Origin: JAGWBD01 sp965220615
GTDB taxonomy: Bacteria; Chloroflexota; Anaerolineae; Aggregatilineales; Phototrophicaceae
Assembly: GCA_965220615.1 (NCBI GenBank)
Contig: CBDCQL010000001.1
Location: forward strand, 496,001 to 560,000
Reading direction: 5' to 3'
DNA: 64,000 nucleotides
The notes below the pieces were generated by a model. It ran no database searches, had not been told where the DNA came from, and saw only the letters and a list, made by a program, of their open reading frames with translations. Both the position numbers and the translations under genes were made by a program. Shown in pieces: positions 45,923 through 53,838 of this stretch; positions within the stretch are counted from its first letter, which is position 1; every line of letters starts with the position of its first letter.

Positions 45923-48421
45923 ATGATGCGCTTTGAACGCTTCACCGAACGCGCCCAGGACGCCGCCGCCCGCGCCTACGAGATCCTGCAGCGTTACGGC
46001 CACAACCAGGTCGATACCGAGCACATCCTGCTGGCCCTGCTGGAGCAGGAAGACGGCGCCATTCCGCAGTTGCTCGACCAGCTCGACAGCGACGCCAACG
46101 CCATTCGCGCCCGCCTCGACGAGGTGCTGCGCGCCAGCCCCAAGGCCGCCATCTACGGCGGCGGCACCGGTCAGGTCTTCATCACGCCGCGCGTCAAGCG
46201 CATCATCGACCTCGCTACCGAGGAAGCCAACCAGCTGAACGACGAGTACATCTCCACCGAGCACATCTTCCTCGCCATCCTCAAGGAGCGCAACACCAGC
46301 GTCTCGCGCGTCCTTTCCGGCCACAACATCACCCGCGACCGCGTCAACAACGCCATCCACGACATGCGCGGCGGCCAGCGCGTCACCGACCCCCAGGCCG
46401 AGAGCCGCTGGCGCACGCTGGAGAAATACAGCCGCGACCTGACGCGCCTCGCCGCCGAGGGCAAACTCGACCCCGTCATCGGCCGCGACGCGGAGATCCT
46501 GCGCGTCATCCAGATCCTCAGCCGCCGCACCAAGAACAACCCGGTGCTGATCGGCGAGGCCGGCGTGGGCAAGACGGCCATCGCCGAGGGTCTGGCGCAG
46601 AAGATCGACAGCGGCGACGTGCCCGAACTCCTGCTGGGGCGCAAGGTCGTCAGCCTGGACCTGGGCGCCATGCTGGCCGGAAGCCGCTTCCGCGGCGAAT
46701 TCGAGGAACGGCTCAAGTCCTCCATCGAGGAGGTGCAACGTTCCCAGGGCGAAATCATCCTCTTCATCGACGAGTTGCATCAGGTGGTGGGCGCGGGTGC
46801 GGCCCAGGGCGCCCTCGACGCCGGCAACATGATGAAGCCGGCCCTGGCGCGCGGCGAACTCAACGCCATCGGCGCCTCCACGCTCGATGAATACCGCCAG
46901 TACATTGAAAAGGACAGTGCGCTGGATCGCCGTTTCGCGCCTGTCTTCGTCGAGGAACCGGGCGTCGACGAGACCATCGAGATGCTGCGCGGCCTGCGCG
47001 ACCGCTACGAGGCACACCACAAGGTCAACATCGCCGACAACGCCGTCGTCGCCGCCGCGCGGCTTTCGGACCGCTACGTGACCGAACGCAATCTGCCCGA
47101 CAAGGCCATCGACCTGCTCGATGAGGCCGCGGCCAAACTGCGCGTCGCGCTCTTCTCGCTGCCCGAGGACCTCAAGGCGCTCAAGACCGAGATCGACCGC
47201 CTCACCGCCGAGGAGGAGGCCGCCAGCCTGGCGCGCGATTACGAAAGCGCCGCGCAATTCAAGATGCGCCGCCTGCAACTGGAGGATGACTTCGGCACAC
47301 AGCGCGAACGCTGGCAGCAGGAGAACACGCTCGACGAGGTCGTCGAGGCCGAGGACATCGCCGAGGTCATCGCCCAGTGGACCGGCATCCCCGTGCAGCA
47401 AATGCTGGAAACCGAGAGCGAAAAGCTGCTGCGCATGGAGGACGCGCTGCACGAACACATCATCGGCCAGGACGAGGCCGTCTCGGCCCTCGCGGACGCC
47501 ATCCGCCGCTCGCGCAGCGGCCTCAAGGACCCGCGCCGGCCAATCGGCTCCTTCATCTTTCTCGGCGCCAGCGGCGTCGGCAAGACCGAGCTGGCGCGCG
47601 CGCTGGCCGGCTTCCTCTTCGATGACGAAGAGGCCCTGGTGCGCATCGACATGAGCGAATACCGCGAGCAGCACACCGTCAGCCGGCTCTTCGGCGCGCC
47701 GCCCGGCTACGTCGGCTATGAGGAAGGCGGCCAACTGACCGAGGCCCTGCGCCGCCGCCCCTACCGCGTCGTGCTCTTTGACGAAATCGAAAAGGCCCAC
47801 CCCGACGTCTGGAACGCGCTGTTGCAGATCCTTGAGGACGGACGCCTGACCGACGGCCAGGGGCGCGTGGTCGATTTCCGCAACGCCGTCATCATCATGA
47901 CCAGCAACCTGGGGACGGACTTCGTGCGCCGCGGCGGCGCGCTGGGCTTCGTGCAACCCGCCGACGAACTCGCCGTCGCCGACCACGGCCGCATCGAAAA
48001 GGCCGTGCGCGATACCTTCCGCCCGGAATTCCTCAACCGCATCGACGAAATCATCATCTTCGCCACGCTGTCGCAGGAGGACGTGGAGCAGATCGTCGAC
48101 CTGCAAATGCACGCCGTGGCCGACCGCCTGCGCGAGATGGGGGTCGACGTGCAGTTGACGGAAGCCGCCCGTCGCTGGCTGGCGCAGCGCGGCTACGACC
48201 CGCAGTTCGGCGCCCGGCCGCTGCGGCGGGCCCTGCAACGCTTCATCGAGAACCCGCTCAGCATCCGCCTGCTGCGCGGCGATTTTACGCCCGGCGATCT
48301 GGTGCGCATCGACGAACAGGAAGGCGACCTGCTCTTCGAGCGTCACGAGGGCGCCGGCCCCGACTGGCTGACCCTGACGCAGCCCCGCGTCGACCAGGAC
48401 CTGGAGCAGGACCAAGCCTGA
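45923..48421 (+). CDS. clpC: ATP-dependent Clp protease ATP-binding subunit ClpC, 832 aa
   Basis: Two N-terminal Clp repeats (FTERAQDAAARAYEILQRYG, TEHIFLAILKERN), AAA-1 with Walker A GEAGVGKTAIAEG and Walker B ILFIDELHQVVGAG, a UVR segment (SLARDYESAAQFKMRRLQLEDDF) that separates ClpC from ClpB, and AAA-2 with Walker A GASGVGKTELARA. A ClpP-binding loop (LGF) is present at GALGFVQPADE. It unfolds proteins for ClpP. ATGATG at 45923/45926: either may initiate. Followed by a 364-base gap. Confidence 0.95.
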   Translation: MMRFERFTERAQDAAARAYEILQRYGHNQVDTEHILLALLEQEDGAIPQLLDQLDSDANAIRARLDEVLRASPKAAIYGGGTGQVFITPRVKRIIDLATEEANQLNDEYISTEHIFLAILKERNTSVSRVLSGHNITRDRVNNAIHDMRGGQRVTDPQAESRWRTLEKYSRDLTRLAAEGKLDPVIGRDAEILRVIQILSRRTKNNPVLIGEAGVGKTAIAEGLAQKIDSGDVPELLLGRKVVSLDLGAMLAGSRFRGEFEERLKSSIEEVQRSQGEIILFIDELHQVVGAGAAQGALDAGNMMKPALARGELNAIGASTLDEYRQYIEKDSALDRRFAPVFVEEPGVDETIEMLRGLRDRYEAHHKVNIADNAVVAAARLSDRYVTERNLPDKAIDLLDEAAAKLRVALFSLPEDLKALKTEIDRLTAEEEAASLARDYESAAQFKMRRLQLEDDFGTQRERWQQENTLDEVVEAEDIAEVIAQWTGIPVQQMLETESEKLLRMEDALHEHIIGQDEAVSALADAIRRSRSGLKDPRRPIGSFIFLGASGVGKTELARALAGFLFDDEEALVRIDMSEYREQHTVSRLFGAPPGYVGYEEGGQLTEALRRRPYRVVLFDEIEKAHPDVWNALLQILEDGRLTDGQGRVVDFRNAVIIMTSNLGTDFVRRGGALGFVQPADELAVADHGRIEKAVRDTFRPEFLNRIDEIIIFATLSQEDVEQIVDLQMHAVADRLREMGVDVQLTEAARRWLAQRGYDPQFGARPLRRALQRFIENPLSIRLLRGDFTPGDLVRIDEQEGDLLFERHEGAGPDWLTLTQPRVDQDLEQDQA

Positions 48422-48484
48422 GGACAGTACGCCATACTCCCCGCCCCCGGTCCCGCAATCGCTGACTACATCTGTCCTTCACAC

Positions 48485-48569
48485 AACAAAAAGTAGTCCC
48501 CCACGTACCTGGGTGCTCTGCTGACCCTGGTGGCACCAGGGCGTTCGGTACGCAACGAACTACTTTGTT
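48485..48569. repeat. Nested inverted repeat (structured element) after clpC
   Basis: Three nested arms: AACAAAAAGTAGT (48485-48497)/ACTACTTTGTT (48559-48569), CGTACC (48504-48509)/GGTACG (48547-48552), and inner CCCTGGTG/CACCAGGG. It would fold into one long imperfect hairpin of about 85 bases in either strand. It may be the clpC terminator region or a small mobile or regulatory element. The remaining 48570-48690 shows nothing supported. Confidence 0.55.
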
Positions 48570-48692
48570 ACTACAATGATGCAGCATTCTTTGGCGCCTG
48601 TCAATCAGGTTCCTTGTCATTCCCTGTGTCGACCCAAAATCCATAACGCTCTGTCTTCGGCCCGGTTTTCGCCCTGTCCGGCGATTCCTGAA

Positions 48693-48721
48693 TTGCGCCG
48701 CGCTCGCTTTTCATGTATAAC
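48693..48721 (+). promoter_or_regulatory. Promoter of the 66-aa gene
   Basis: TTGCGC (48693-48698), a 17-base spacer, TATAAC (48716-48721), about 60 bases before ATG 48786. A small GGCGGG/CCCGCC hairpin lies in the leader. Confidence 0.6.
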
Positions 48722-48785
48722 GGCGGTGCGTTCGCCACGGCGGGTGATCTTTCGCCCGCCGCTACCATGGAAGAGGGCTTGCTGC

Positions 48786-48986
48786 ATGGCCGAGAATTTC
48801 TATGACGTGAAAAACCGCACCAGTGTTTCAATCGATGAAAGCGGCATCACACGCACCAGTTACGAAGGCCGCAACGGCCAGGTGCGTTACGCCATCCGCG
48901 CCAAGACCGAGGATGGCCGCAACCTCACCAAATTCGTCAGCAAAAGCGACTGGGACGGCAAGTTCGGCAGTCTGCCCGTCGAATAA
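48786..48986 (+). CDS. Small conserved-looking hypothetical protein, 66 aa
   Basis: Reads MAENFYDVKNRTSVSIDESG and ends WDGKFGSLPVE. It is a basic/acidic mixed, soluble, probably beta-rich protein without Cys or membrane segments. The family is not recognised. GAAGAGGG about nine bases upstream and a good promoter at 48693-48721 support expression. It is monocistronic, between clpC and the ABC-F gene, so a stress role is possible but not shown. Confidence 0.7.
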   Translation: MAENFYDVKNRTSVSIDESGITRTSYEGRNGQVRYAIRAKTEDGRNLTKFVSKSDWDGKFGSLPVE

Positions 48987-49036
48987 CCCCTCCCCGTCGT
49001 CACCCCGAGGCGCGGACGGAGTGGATTGACGGGCCG

Positions 49037-50911
49037 TCACCCGGCCAACGCACTCCATTCCGTCAGCGCGGTTTCCAGCGCCGCTTCCGCCTCCGCCCAC
49101 AACGCACCCAGTTCCGCCACCCGTTCGGCCTGACCTTCGCGGCCCGCCTCTTCGATCGCCGCTGTCAGCCGGGACTGGCGCTGCTCAAGATCATCAATGC
49201 ACGCCTCCAGTTCCAGCGCGCGCTGTTCCCTTTTCCTTCCACCCGGTCGGTCCTTGCGACGGCGGGGCCGCACGGCGCCCCCGTTCACAGCCGTACTGGC
49301 ACTGGCCTCCTGCGCCCTCCGGTACTCCGTCCAGCTACCGTCATACAGGCGAATCTCGCCCGCTGCCGCGATCCACAATTGCGTCGCCAGCGCATCAATC
49401 AGCCAACGGTCGTGGCTGACCAGCAGCACCGTCCCGCCGAACCTTTCCAGCACCTGCTGCAGCACGTCCTGACTGTCGATGTCGAGATGATTGCTTGGCT
49501 CGTCCAGCAGCAGCAGATTCGCGCCCGCCAGCGCCAGCAGTGCCAGCGCCAGCCGGCCCCGCTCGCCGCCACTGAGCGTGTGGACCGGCCGAAAGACGTC
49601 GTCACCGCTGAACAGATAGCGGCCCAGCAGGTCGCGCGCCTCACTGACCTTCAGCGGCCGGCGCTCCAGAATTTCGTCCAGGATGGAGCGTTCCTCGCGC
49701 AGGTTCTCGTGCGCCTGGGCGAAGTAGCCGGGCTGCACCGCGGCCCCGAGGCGCACGCTGCCTGACAGCGGCGCCAGTTGCCCGGTGATGGTTTTCAAAA
49801 AGGCGCTCTTGCCCACGCCGTTGGGACCGACCAGCGCCGCCACCGCGCCGCGCAGCAGGGTGATATCCGGCACGCGCAGCAGCGGCAGGCCATCATCGGG
49901 ATAGCCCAGCACCAGGTCGCGCGTGATCAGCACCTCATCGCCGCTGCGCTGCGTCTCCCCCATGTCCAGTCCCATCCGACGGCGTTCGCCAGGCGGGCGT
50001 TCCCGTCGCAGACCGCGCTTCTCAAGGGTCACCAGCCGCTTCTGCCGACCCCTGGCCTGCGCCGTCAGGCGACTGCCCATGTGTTTGCGAATGAAGGCTT
50101 CATCCTTCGCAATGCGTTCCTGCTGCGCCTCGTACTCCAGCCACAGTCGTTGGCGGCGCTCCCCGCGTTGCCGCGCGTAGTGGCTGTAGTTTCCGCGATA
50201 AACGCTCAGCCGACCTCCCTCGAGTTCCCAGATCTGCTGCGCGAACTGGTCCATGAACCAGCGGTCATGGCTGACCAGCAACACGGCGCCGACAAAGGAA
50301 GCCAGCCAGTTTTCCAGCCAGGCGATCGCCTCAATGTCCAGATGGTTGGTGGGTTCGTCCAGCAGCAGCAGGTCCGGCGCCTGCAGGAGCAAGCGCGCCA
50401 GACTGGCACGGGTCTTCTCGCCGCCCGAGAGCTGCGTCAGCGGGCGCGCAAAGTCTGTTTCCGCAAACCCCAGACCACGCAACACCATGCGCATCCGGCT
50501 CTCGCGGGTATAACCACCCGCCCGCTCGAAGCGTTCCTGCAGGGGCCCATATTCCGCCAACGCCGCCCTGCGCCGCTGCGGGTCCTCCATCGCCACTTCC
50601 AGCCCGGCCAGCCGGCTCGCCTGCCCTTCCAGTTCCCGAAAGCCGCGCCGCGCCTCCCTTTCGAGGCTGTGTGTACCCGCCAGTTCCGGCCGCTGTGGCA
50701 GATAGCCGATCCGCGTCCCGCCCGCCACGCGCACGCTGCCAGCGCCGGCAGCCTCCTGCCCGCACAGGGCGCGCAACAGGGTCGTCTTGCCCGCGCCGTT
50801 CGGTCCCACCAGCGCAATACGGGCTCCACGCGCGATCTCCACGTTGACGTCCGCGAAAACTTCATCCGCCGCGAAGGAGCAGGCCAGCCCGACGGCGCTC
50901 AGCAGCGACAT
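49037..50911 (-). CDS. ABC-F family ATP-binding cassette protein, 624 aa
   Basis: Two ABC ATPase domains without membrane segments: Walker A GPNGAGKTTLLRAL and GPNGVGKSAFLKTI, signatures LSGGEKTRASLARLLL and LSGGERGRLALALLAL, Walker B LLLLDEPTNHLDIEA and LLLLDEPSNHLDIDS. The interdomain linker is a Lys/Arg-rich coiled coil (RIAKDEAFIRKHMG, GRQKRLVTLEKRGLRRE), and a C-terminal coiled coil (ALELEACIDDLEQRQSRLTAA) is present. ABC-F proteins act on the ribosome in translation or antibiotic protection. ATG 50911 borders the oriC-like region and is divergent from the MBL gene. Confidence 0.93.
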   Translation of the reverse strand: MSLLSAVGLACSFAADEVFADVNVEIARGARIALVGPNGAGKTTLLRALCGQEAAGAGSVRVAGGTRIGYLPQRPELAGTHSLEREARRGFRELEGQASRLAGLEVAMEDPQRRRAALAEYGPLQERFERAGGYTRESRMRMVLRGLGFAETDFARPLTQLSGGEKTRASLARLLLQAPDLLLLDEPTNHLDIEAIAWLENWLASFVGAVLLVSHDRWFMDQFAQQIWELEGGRLSVYRGNYSHYARQRGERRQRLWLEYEAQQERIAKDEAFIRKHMGSRLTAQARGRQKRLVTLEKRGLRRERPPGERRRMGLDMGETQRSGDEVLITRDLVLGYPDDGLPLLRVPDITLLRGAVAALVGPNGVGKSAFLKTITGQLAPLSGSVRLGAAVQPGYFAQAHENLREERSILDEILERRPLKVSEARDLLGRYLFSGDDVFRPVHTLSGGERGRLALALLALAGANLLLLDEPSNHLDIDSQDVLQQVLERFGGTVLLVSHDRWLIDALATQLWIAAAGEIRLYDGSWTEYRRAQEASASTAVNGGAVRPRRRKDRPGGRKREQRALELEACIDDLEQRQSRLTAAIEEAGREGQAERVAELGALWAEAEAALETALTEWSALAG

Positions 50912-51023
50912 ATCAGCCTTCCACGCCTCACCACAACCGAGAGTCGGCCCGGCAGTGTAGCATGGGCTCCCCCCGCTCTATCCCAACTTTTCGCAGGTAT
51001 ATCCCCGCTTTTCCCAAACGAAC

Positions 51024-51305
51024 TGTGCACAACCTGTCGATAACCTGCCAAAAATCTGCCTGTAACTGTTCATAACTCACTTCCATGGCTGTGTATTATT
51101 GCTCGCCTGTGCAAAGACGAGGCCGGAGTTATACACAGTGTGCATAGTCAACGCCCTTGTGCACAGGGGGTTTTGCACAGTCCCTTCCCCCTGTTCTGCG
51201 ATATTTCCGGCGATAAACAGCGATATTTGCGTTTTATCTGCGATTTCTGGCGAAAACCTGCGATAAATCATCCCCTGATGTCGAGCCACGTCAGGGTTAT
51301 GCACA
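51024..51305. other. Candidate chromosomal replication origin: cluster of DnaA-box-like 9-mers
   Basis: In 282 non-coding bases between divergent genes there are three sites that match TTWTNCACA exactly: TTATACACA (51129), TTTTGCACA (51171) and TTATGCACA (51297). About seven more have one mismatch: minus-strand sites at 51024, 51035, 51067, 51090 and 51139, and a plus-strand TTGTGCACA at 51157. The stretch is AT-richer than the rest of the window and contains a 10-bp-periodic repeat (51198-51269). This is the architecture of oriC: DnaA boxes beside an AT-rich unwinding element. dnaA, dnaN or gyrB are not adjacent, so this stays a prediction. 50912-51023 and 51306-51442 contain only promoter-like sequence (TACAAT at 51342). 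Confidence 0.6.
51198..51269 (+). repeat. 10-bp-periodic GCGAW repeats (possible DNA unwinding element)
   Basis: GCGATATTT (51198), GCGATAAAC (51210), GCGATATTT (51220), GCGTTTTAT (51229), GCGATTTCT (51240), GCGAAAACC (51250) and GCGATAAAT (51260) recur every 10-12 bases, i.e. once per helical turn. The repeat sits between the perfect DnaA boxes at 51171 and 51297 and is the most AT-rich part of the region. Confidence 0.7.
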
Positions 51306-51442
51306 TCTTCGACAGACCCTGCTGTTACCATTATCTTTAAATACAATGAACACTCGACAGGATGCTTTTGTACAGACTGACACGACGGGCGACCCGCGCC
51401 GGGGCGATCGTCGACATCGCTTGCAGAAAGGGAGGCAATTTC

Positions 51443-52126
51443 ATGGGCGTTTCCTTCACCTGGATCGGGCACGGTACCTTTGTGTTCCACTTCGACGGGC
51501 ACGAGACTCTGGTGGACCCCTTTATCACGGACAATCCGGCGACGGAGGTGGACCCGGAAAGTCTCAATCCGGAGTTGATCTTCGTCACCCATGCGCACGC
51601 CGATCACGTGGCGGATCTGGAGGCGATTGCGGGGCGAACGGGAGCGACGGTCGTGGCGAACGTGGAAATTGCGGACCGATATGCGTCGCAGGGGCATAAC
51701 GCGCATCCGCTCAACTCGGGCGGCGGTCGCGACTTCGGCTTCGTGCACGCGCGGCAGACCATCGCCTTTCACAGTTCGTCTTTCCCGGATGGCAGCTATG
51801 GCGGTAACCCCAACGGCTTCGTCTTTACGACGACGGCGGGTGAACGGCTGTACCTGGCCGGCGACACGGCGCTGTTTTCCGACATGCAGCTGATCGGCGC
51901 GGGCGGTCTGGACGTGGCCTTCCTGCCTATCGGCGACAACTTCACCATGGGGCCGGATGACGCCGTGACGGCGCTGCAGTTGCTGAAGCCGCGGCTGGCG
52001 GTGCCGATGCACTACAACACCTTTGACCTCGTGGCGGTCGACGTGGACGCTTGGGCCGAACGTGTGCGCAGGGAGACGGACGCGGAGCCGCTGGTGCTGC
52101 AGCCCGGCGAGTCGCACAGCCTTTAG
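51443..52126 (+). CDS. Metal-dependent hydrolase, metallo-beta-lactamase fold (UPF0173-like), 227 aa
   Basis: MBL motif THAHADHVADLEAI with the HxHxDH zinc site, an N-terminal SFTWIGHGTFVFHFDGHETLVDPFI, and downstream LAGDTALFSDMQ and PMHYNTF (His ligand) as in UPF0173 (YtkL/UlaG-like) hydrolases. ATG 51443 is preceded by AAAGGGAGG. It starts just right of the oriC-like region with a TACAAT box at 51342-51347. Its stop overlaps that of the convergent glycosyltransferase gene. Substrate unknown. Confidence 0.9.
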   Translation: MGVSFTWIGHGTFVFHFDGHETLVDPFITDNPATEVDPESLNPELIFVTHAHADHVADLEAIAGRTGATVVANVEIADRYASQGHNAHPLNSGGGRDFGFVHARQTIAFHSSSFPDGSYGGNPNGFVFTTTAGERLYLAGDTALFSDMQLIGAGGLDVAFLPIGDNFTMGPDDAVTALQLLKPRLAVPMHYNTFDLVAVDVDAWAERVRRETDAEPLVLQPGESHSL

Positions 52127-53262
52127 CGTGCGGCCAGGGCCCGCTCGTAGACGGCGAGGGTCTGCTGCGCGGTGCGGCGCCAGTTGAAATGGGTGGCGCG
52201 CGCGAGACCGGCGTTGCGCTGCGCCTGGCGCAGGGGTTCCTGGTTGAGCAGGGCGATGATGGCGCCGGCCATGGCGCGGGCGTTGCCCGGCTCGACGAGG
52301 AAGGCGCCGTCCTTCACCAGTTCGGGCAGACAGGAAATCTCGTTGGCGACGACCGGCGTGCCGCAGGCCATGGCCTCGATCACGGGTAGACCGAAGCCCT
52401 CGTAGCGGCTGGGAAAGGCGAAGACGCGGGCCATGCGGTAGAGGGCCGGTTTGTCCTGCTCGGCAATCTCGCCCAGCCACAGGATGTGGTCGCTGATCTC
52501 CAGGTCGCGGGCGTAGGCGCGCAGGTCGGGGAAGAGCGGCGCGCGCCAGACCGGCTCGCGGCCGGCGATGACCAGCGTGCAGTCGGTGCCCTCGGCCCGT
52601 GCGACCCAGGACCAGGCCAGCAGGAGTTGTTTGAATTGCTTGCGCAAGTCGAAGCCGCCGATGGCGAAGACGTAACGTTCCGGCAGCTTGTAGCGGGCGC
52701 GCAGGGCCTCGTCGCCCTCTGCGCCCAGGCGAGGGTGACAGCTGGCGTCGGGCGCCAGCCAGGTCACGGTAATGCGCTCCTGCGGAAGTCCAAGATGCTC
52801 TTCGATGTCGATTTTGGACGCGTGCGAGAGTGTGATGACCTGTGAGGAGCCGCGGGCGCCGGCGCTGACGAGCGCGGTATAGAGTCGCGCCGGCAGGCGT
52901 CGGGCGTAGTCCGGAATGACCAGCGCCACCACGTCCAGCACGGTGGTGACCAGCGGCGCCGGTGAGCGCAGGGGGGCGCCGTGGTAGGGCACGTGGGCGA
53001 TGTCGGCGCGGCTCGCCGCGACGGCGCGCGGGAAGAGATGTTGCTCAAAGAGTAATTTGCCGAGGCGTCCGCCGCGGCCGGAGGGGGTGAGGGTGGCGAC
53101 GCCGGCCGGCAGGTCCGTGCCGACGGGAACGCCGGGCGGCAGCACCAGGGTCAGTTGCGGCGGCGCGGGCAATAGCGTCAGGGCGCGCAACAACTGGCGA
53201 AGATACTGGCCGCTGCCGCTGTGGGGTTGTTGCCAGAACCAGCCATTGAGGGCGACGTGCAT
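52123..53262 (-). CDS. Glycosyltransferase family 1 (GT4-like), 379 aa
   Basis: GT-B fold: N-terminal half GWFWQQPHSGSGQYLRQLL, and a C-terminal nucleotide-sugar-binding half with YVFAIGGFDLRKQFKQLL and RVFAFPSRYEGFGLPVIEAMACGTPVVA, which contains the EX7E motif (E...PVIE). It transfers a sugar from a nucleotide donor to an acceptor, perhaps in surface polysaccharide synthesis. It is eight bases downstream of the fur-like gene, so they probably share a transcript. Confidence 0.9.
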   Translation of the reverse strand: MHVALNGWFWQQPHSGSGQYLRQLLRALTLLPAPPQLTLVLPPGVPVGTDLPAGVATLTPSGRGGRLGKLLFEQHLFPRAVAASRADIAHVPYHGAPLRSPAPLVTTVLDVVALVIPDYARRLPARLYTALVSAGARGSSQVITLSHASKIDIEEHLGLPQERITVTWLAPDASCHPRLGAEGDEALRARYKLPERYVFAIGGFDLRKQFKQLLLAWSWVARAEGTDCTLVIAGREPVWRAPLFPDLRAYARDLEISDHILWLGEIAEQDKPALYRMARVFAFPSRYEGFGLPVIEAMACGTPVVANEISCLPELVKDGAFLVEPGNARAMAGAIIALLNQEPLRQAQRNAGLARATHFNWRRTAQQTLAVYERALAAR

Positions 53263-53270
53263 GCGCGCCC

Positions 53271-53699
53271 TCAGCCCTCCGTCATGTCGGCGCAGTCGGG
53301 GCAGTGGCCGTAGAATTCCAGCAGATGGCCGCGCAGGCGCATGCCGTAACGGCTTTCCAGTTCGCGCTGGAGCGACTCAAGGTGGCAGTCTTCAAAGTCG
53401 ATGACGCGGTCGCAGGCGGTGCAAAGAATGTGGTGATGGTGCCCGTCCGGCAGCAGCACGTAGCGGGGCGTGGAGCTGTCCTGCAGCCAGGCGGGGCGGA
53501 CGATGGCGAGGCGCGTGAAGAGGTCCAGGGCGCGGTAGACGCTGGCGCGGCCGACGTCGGGCGTCATCTCCAGCAGTTCGGCGGAGGTGACGTGGCCGCG
53601 GGAGCGCTCCAGCGCTTCCAGCACGGCCAGACGCGGCTGCGTCAGGCGATAGCCGGCGTCGCGCAGGCGTTGAGCCCGCGGGCTCTGCGTTGCTGCCAT
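53271..53699 (-). CDS. Fur family transcriptional regulator, 142 aa
   Basis: Winged-helix DNA-binding domain (AGYRLTQPRLAVLEALERS, VTSAELLEMTPDVGRASVYRAL) and the Fur metal/dimerisation domain with PDGHHHHILCTACDRVIDFED and CPDC. Two Cys pairs form the structural zinc site. It could be Fur, Zur or PerR; the sequence does not decide. ATG 53699 follows AGGGA; a longer frame to 53732 starts in the intergenic region without a site. Confidence 0.92.
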   Translation of the reverse strand: MAATQSPRAQRLRDAGYRLTQPRLAVLEALERSRGHVTSAELLEMTPDVGRASVYRALDLFTRLAIVRPAWLQDSSTPRYVLLPDGHHHHILCTACDRVIDFEDCHLESLQRELESRYGMRLRGHLLEFYGHCPDCADMTEG

Positions 53700-53838
53700 G
53701 GCTGATCCCTGCGTGACGGTCACTCCCCGCATTGTACACGAAACGGCGTCCTCCCTGGGCGGGCGACTGCCAGGTCACAGAAGCAGCGATCTGTGGTACA
53801 AAAACACATGGAAGAAAATGGAAACAGGAGTCACCCGG

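Noticed and set aside
45812..48415. 867-codon minus-strand frame over clpC
   Set aside because: Antisense shadow of an unmistakable clpC gene.
51129..51305. Plasmid iterons
   Set aside because: The 9-mers match the DnaA box rather than longer identical iterons, and no rep gene lies nearby.
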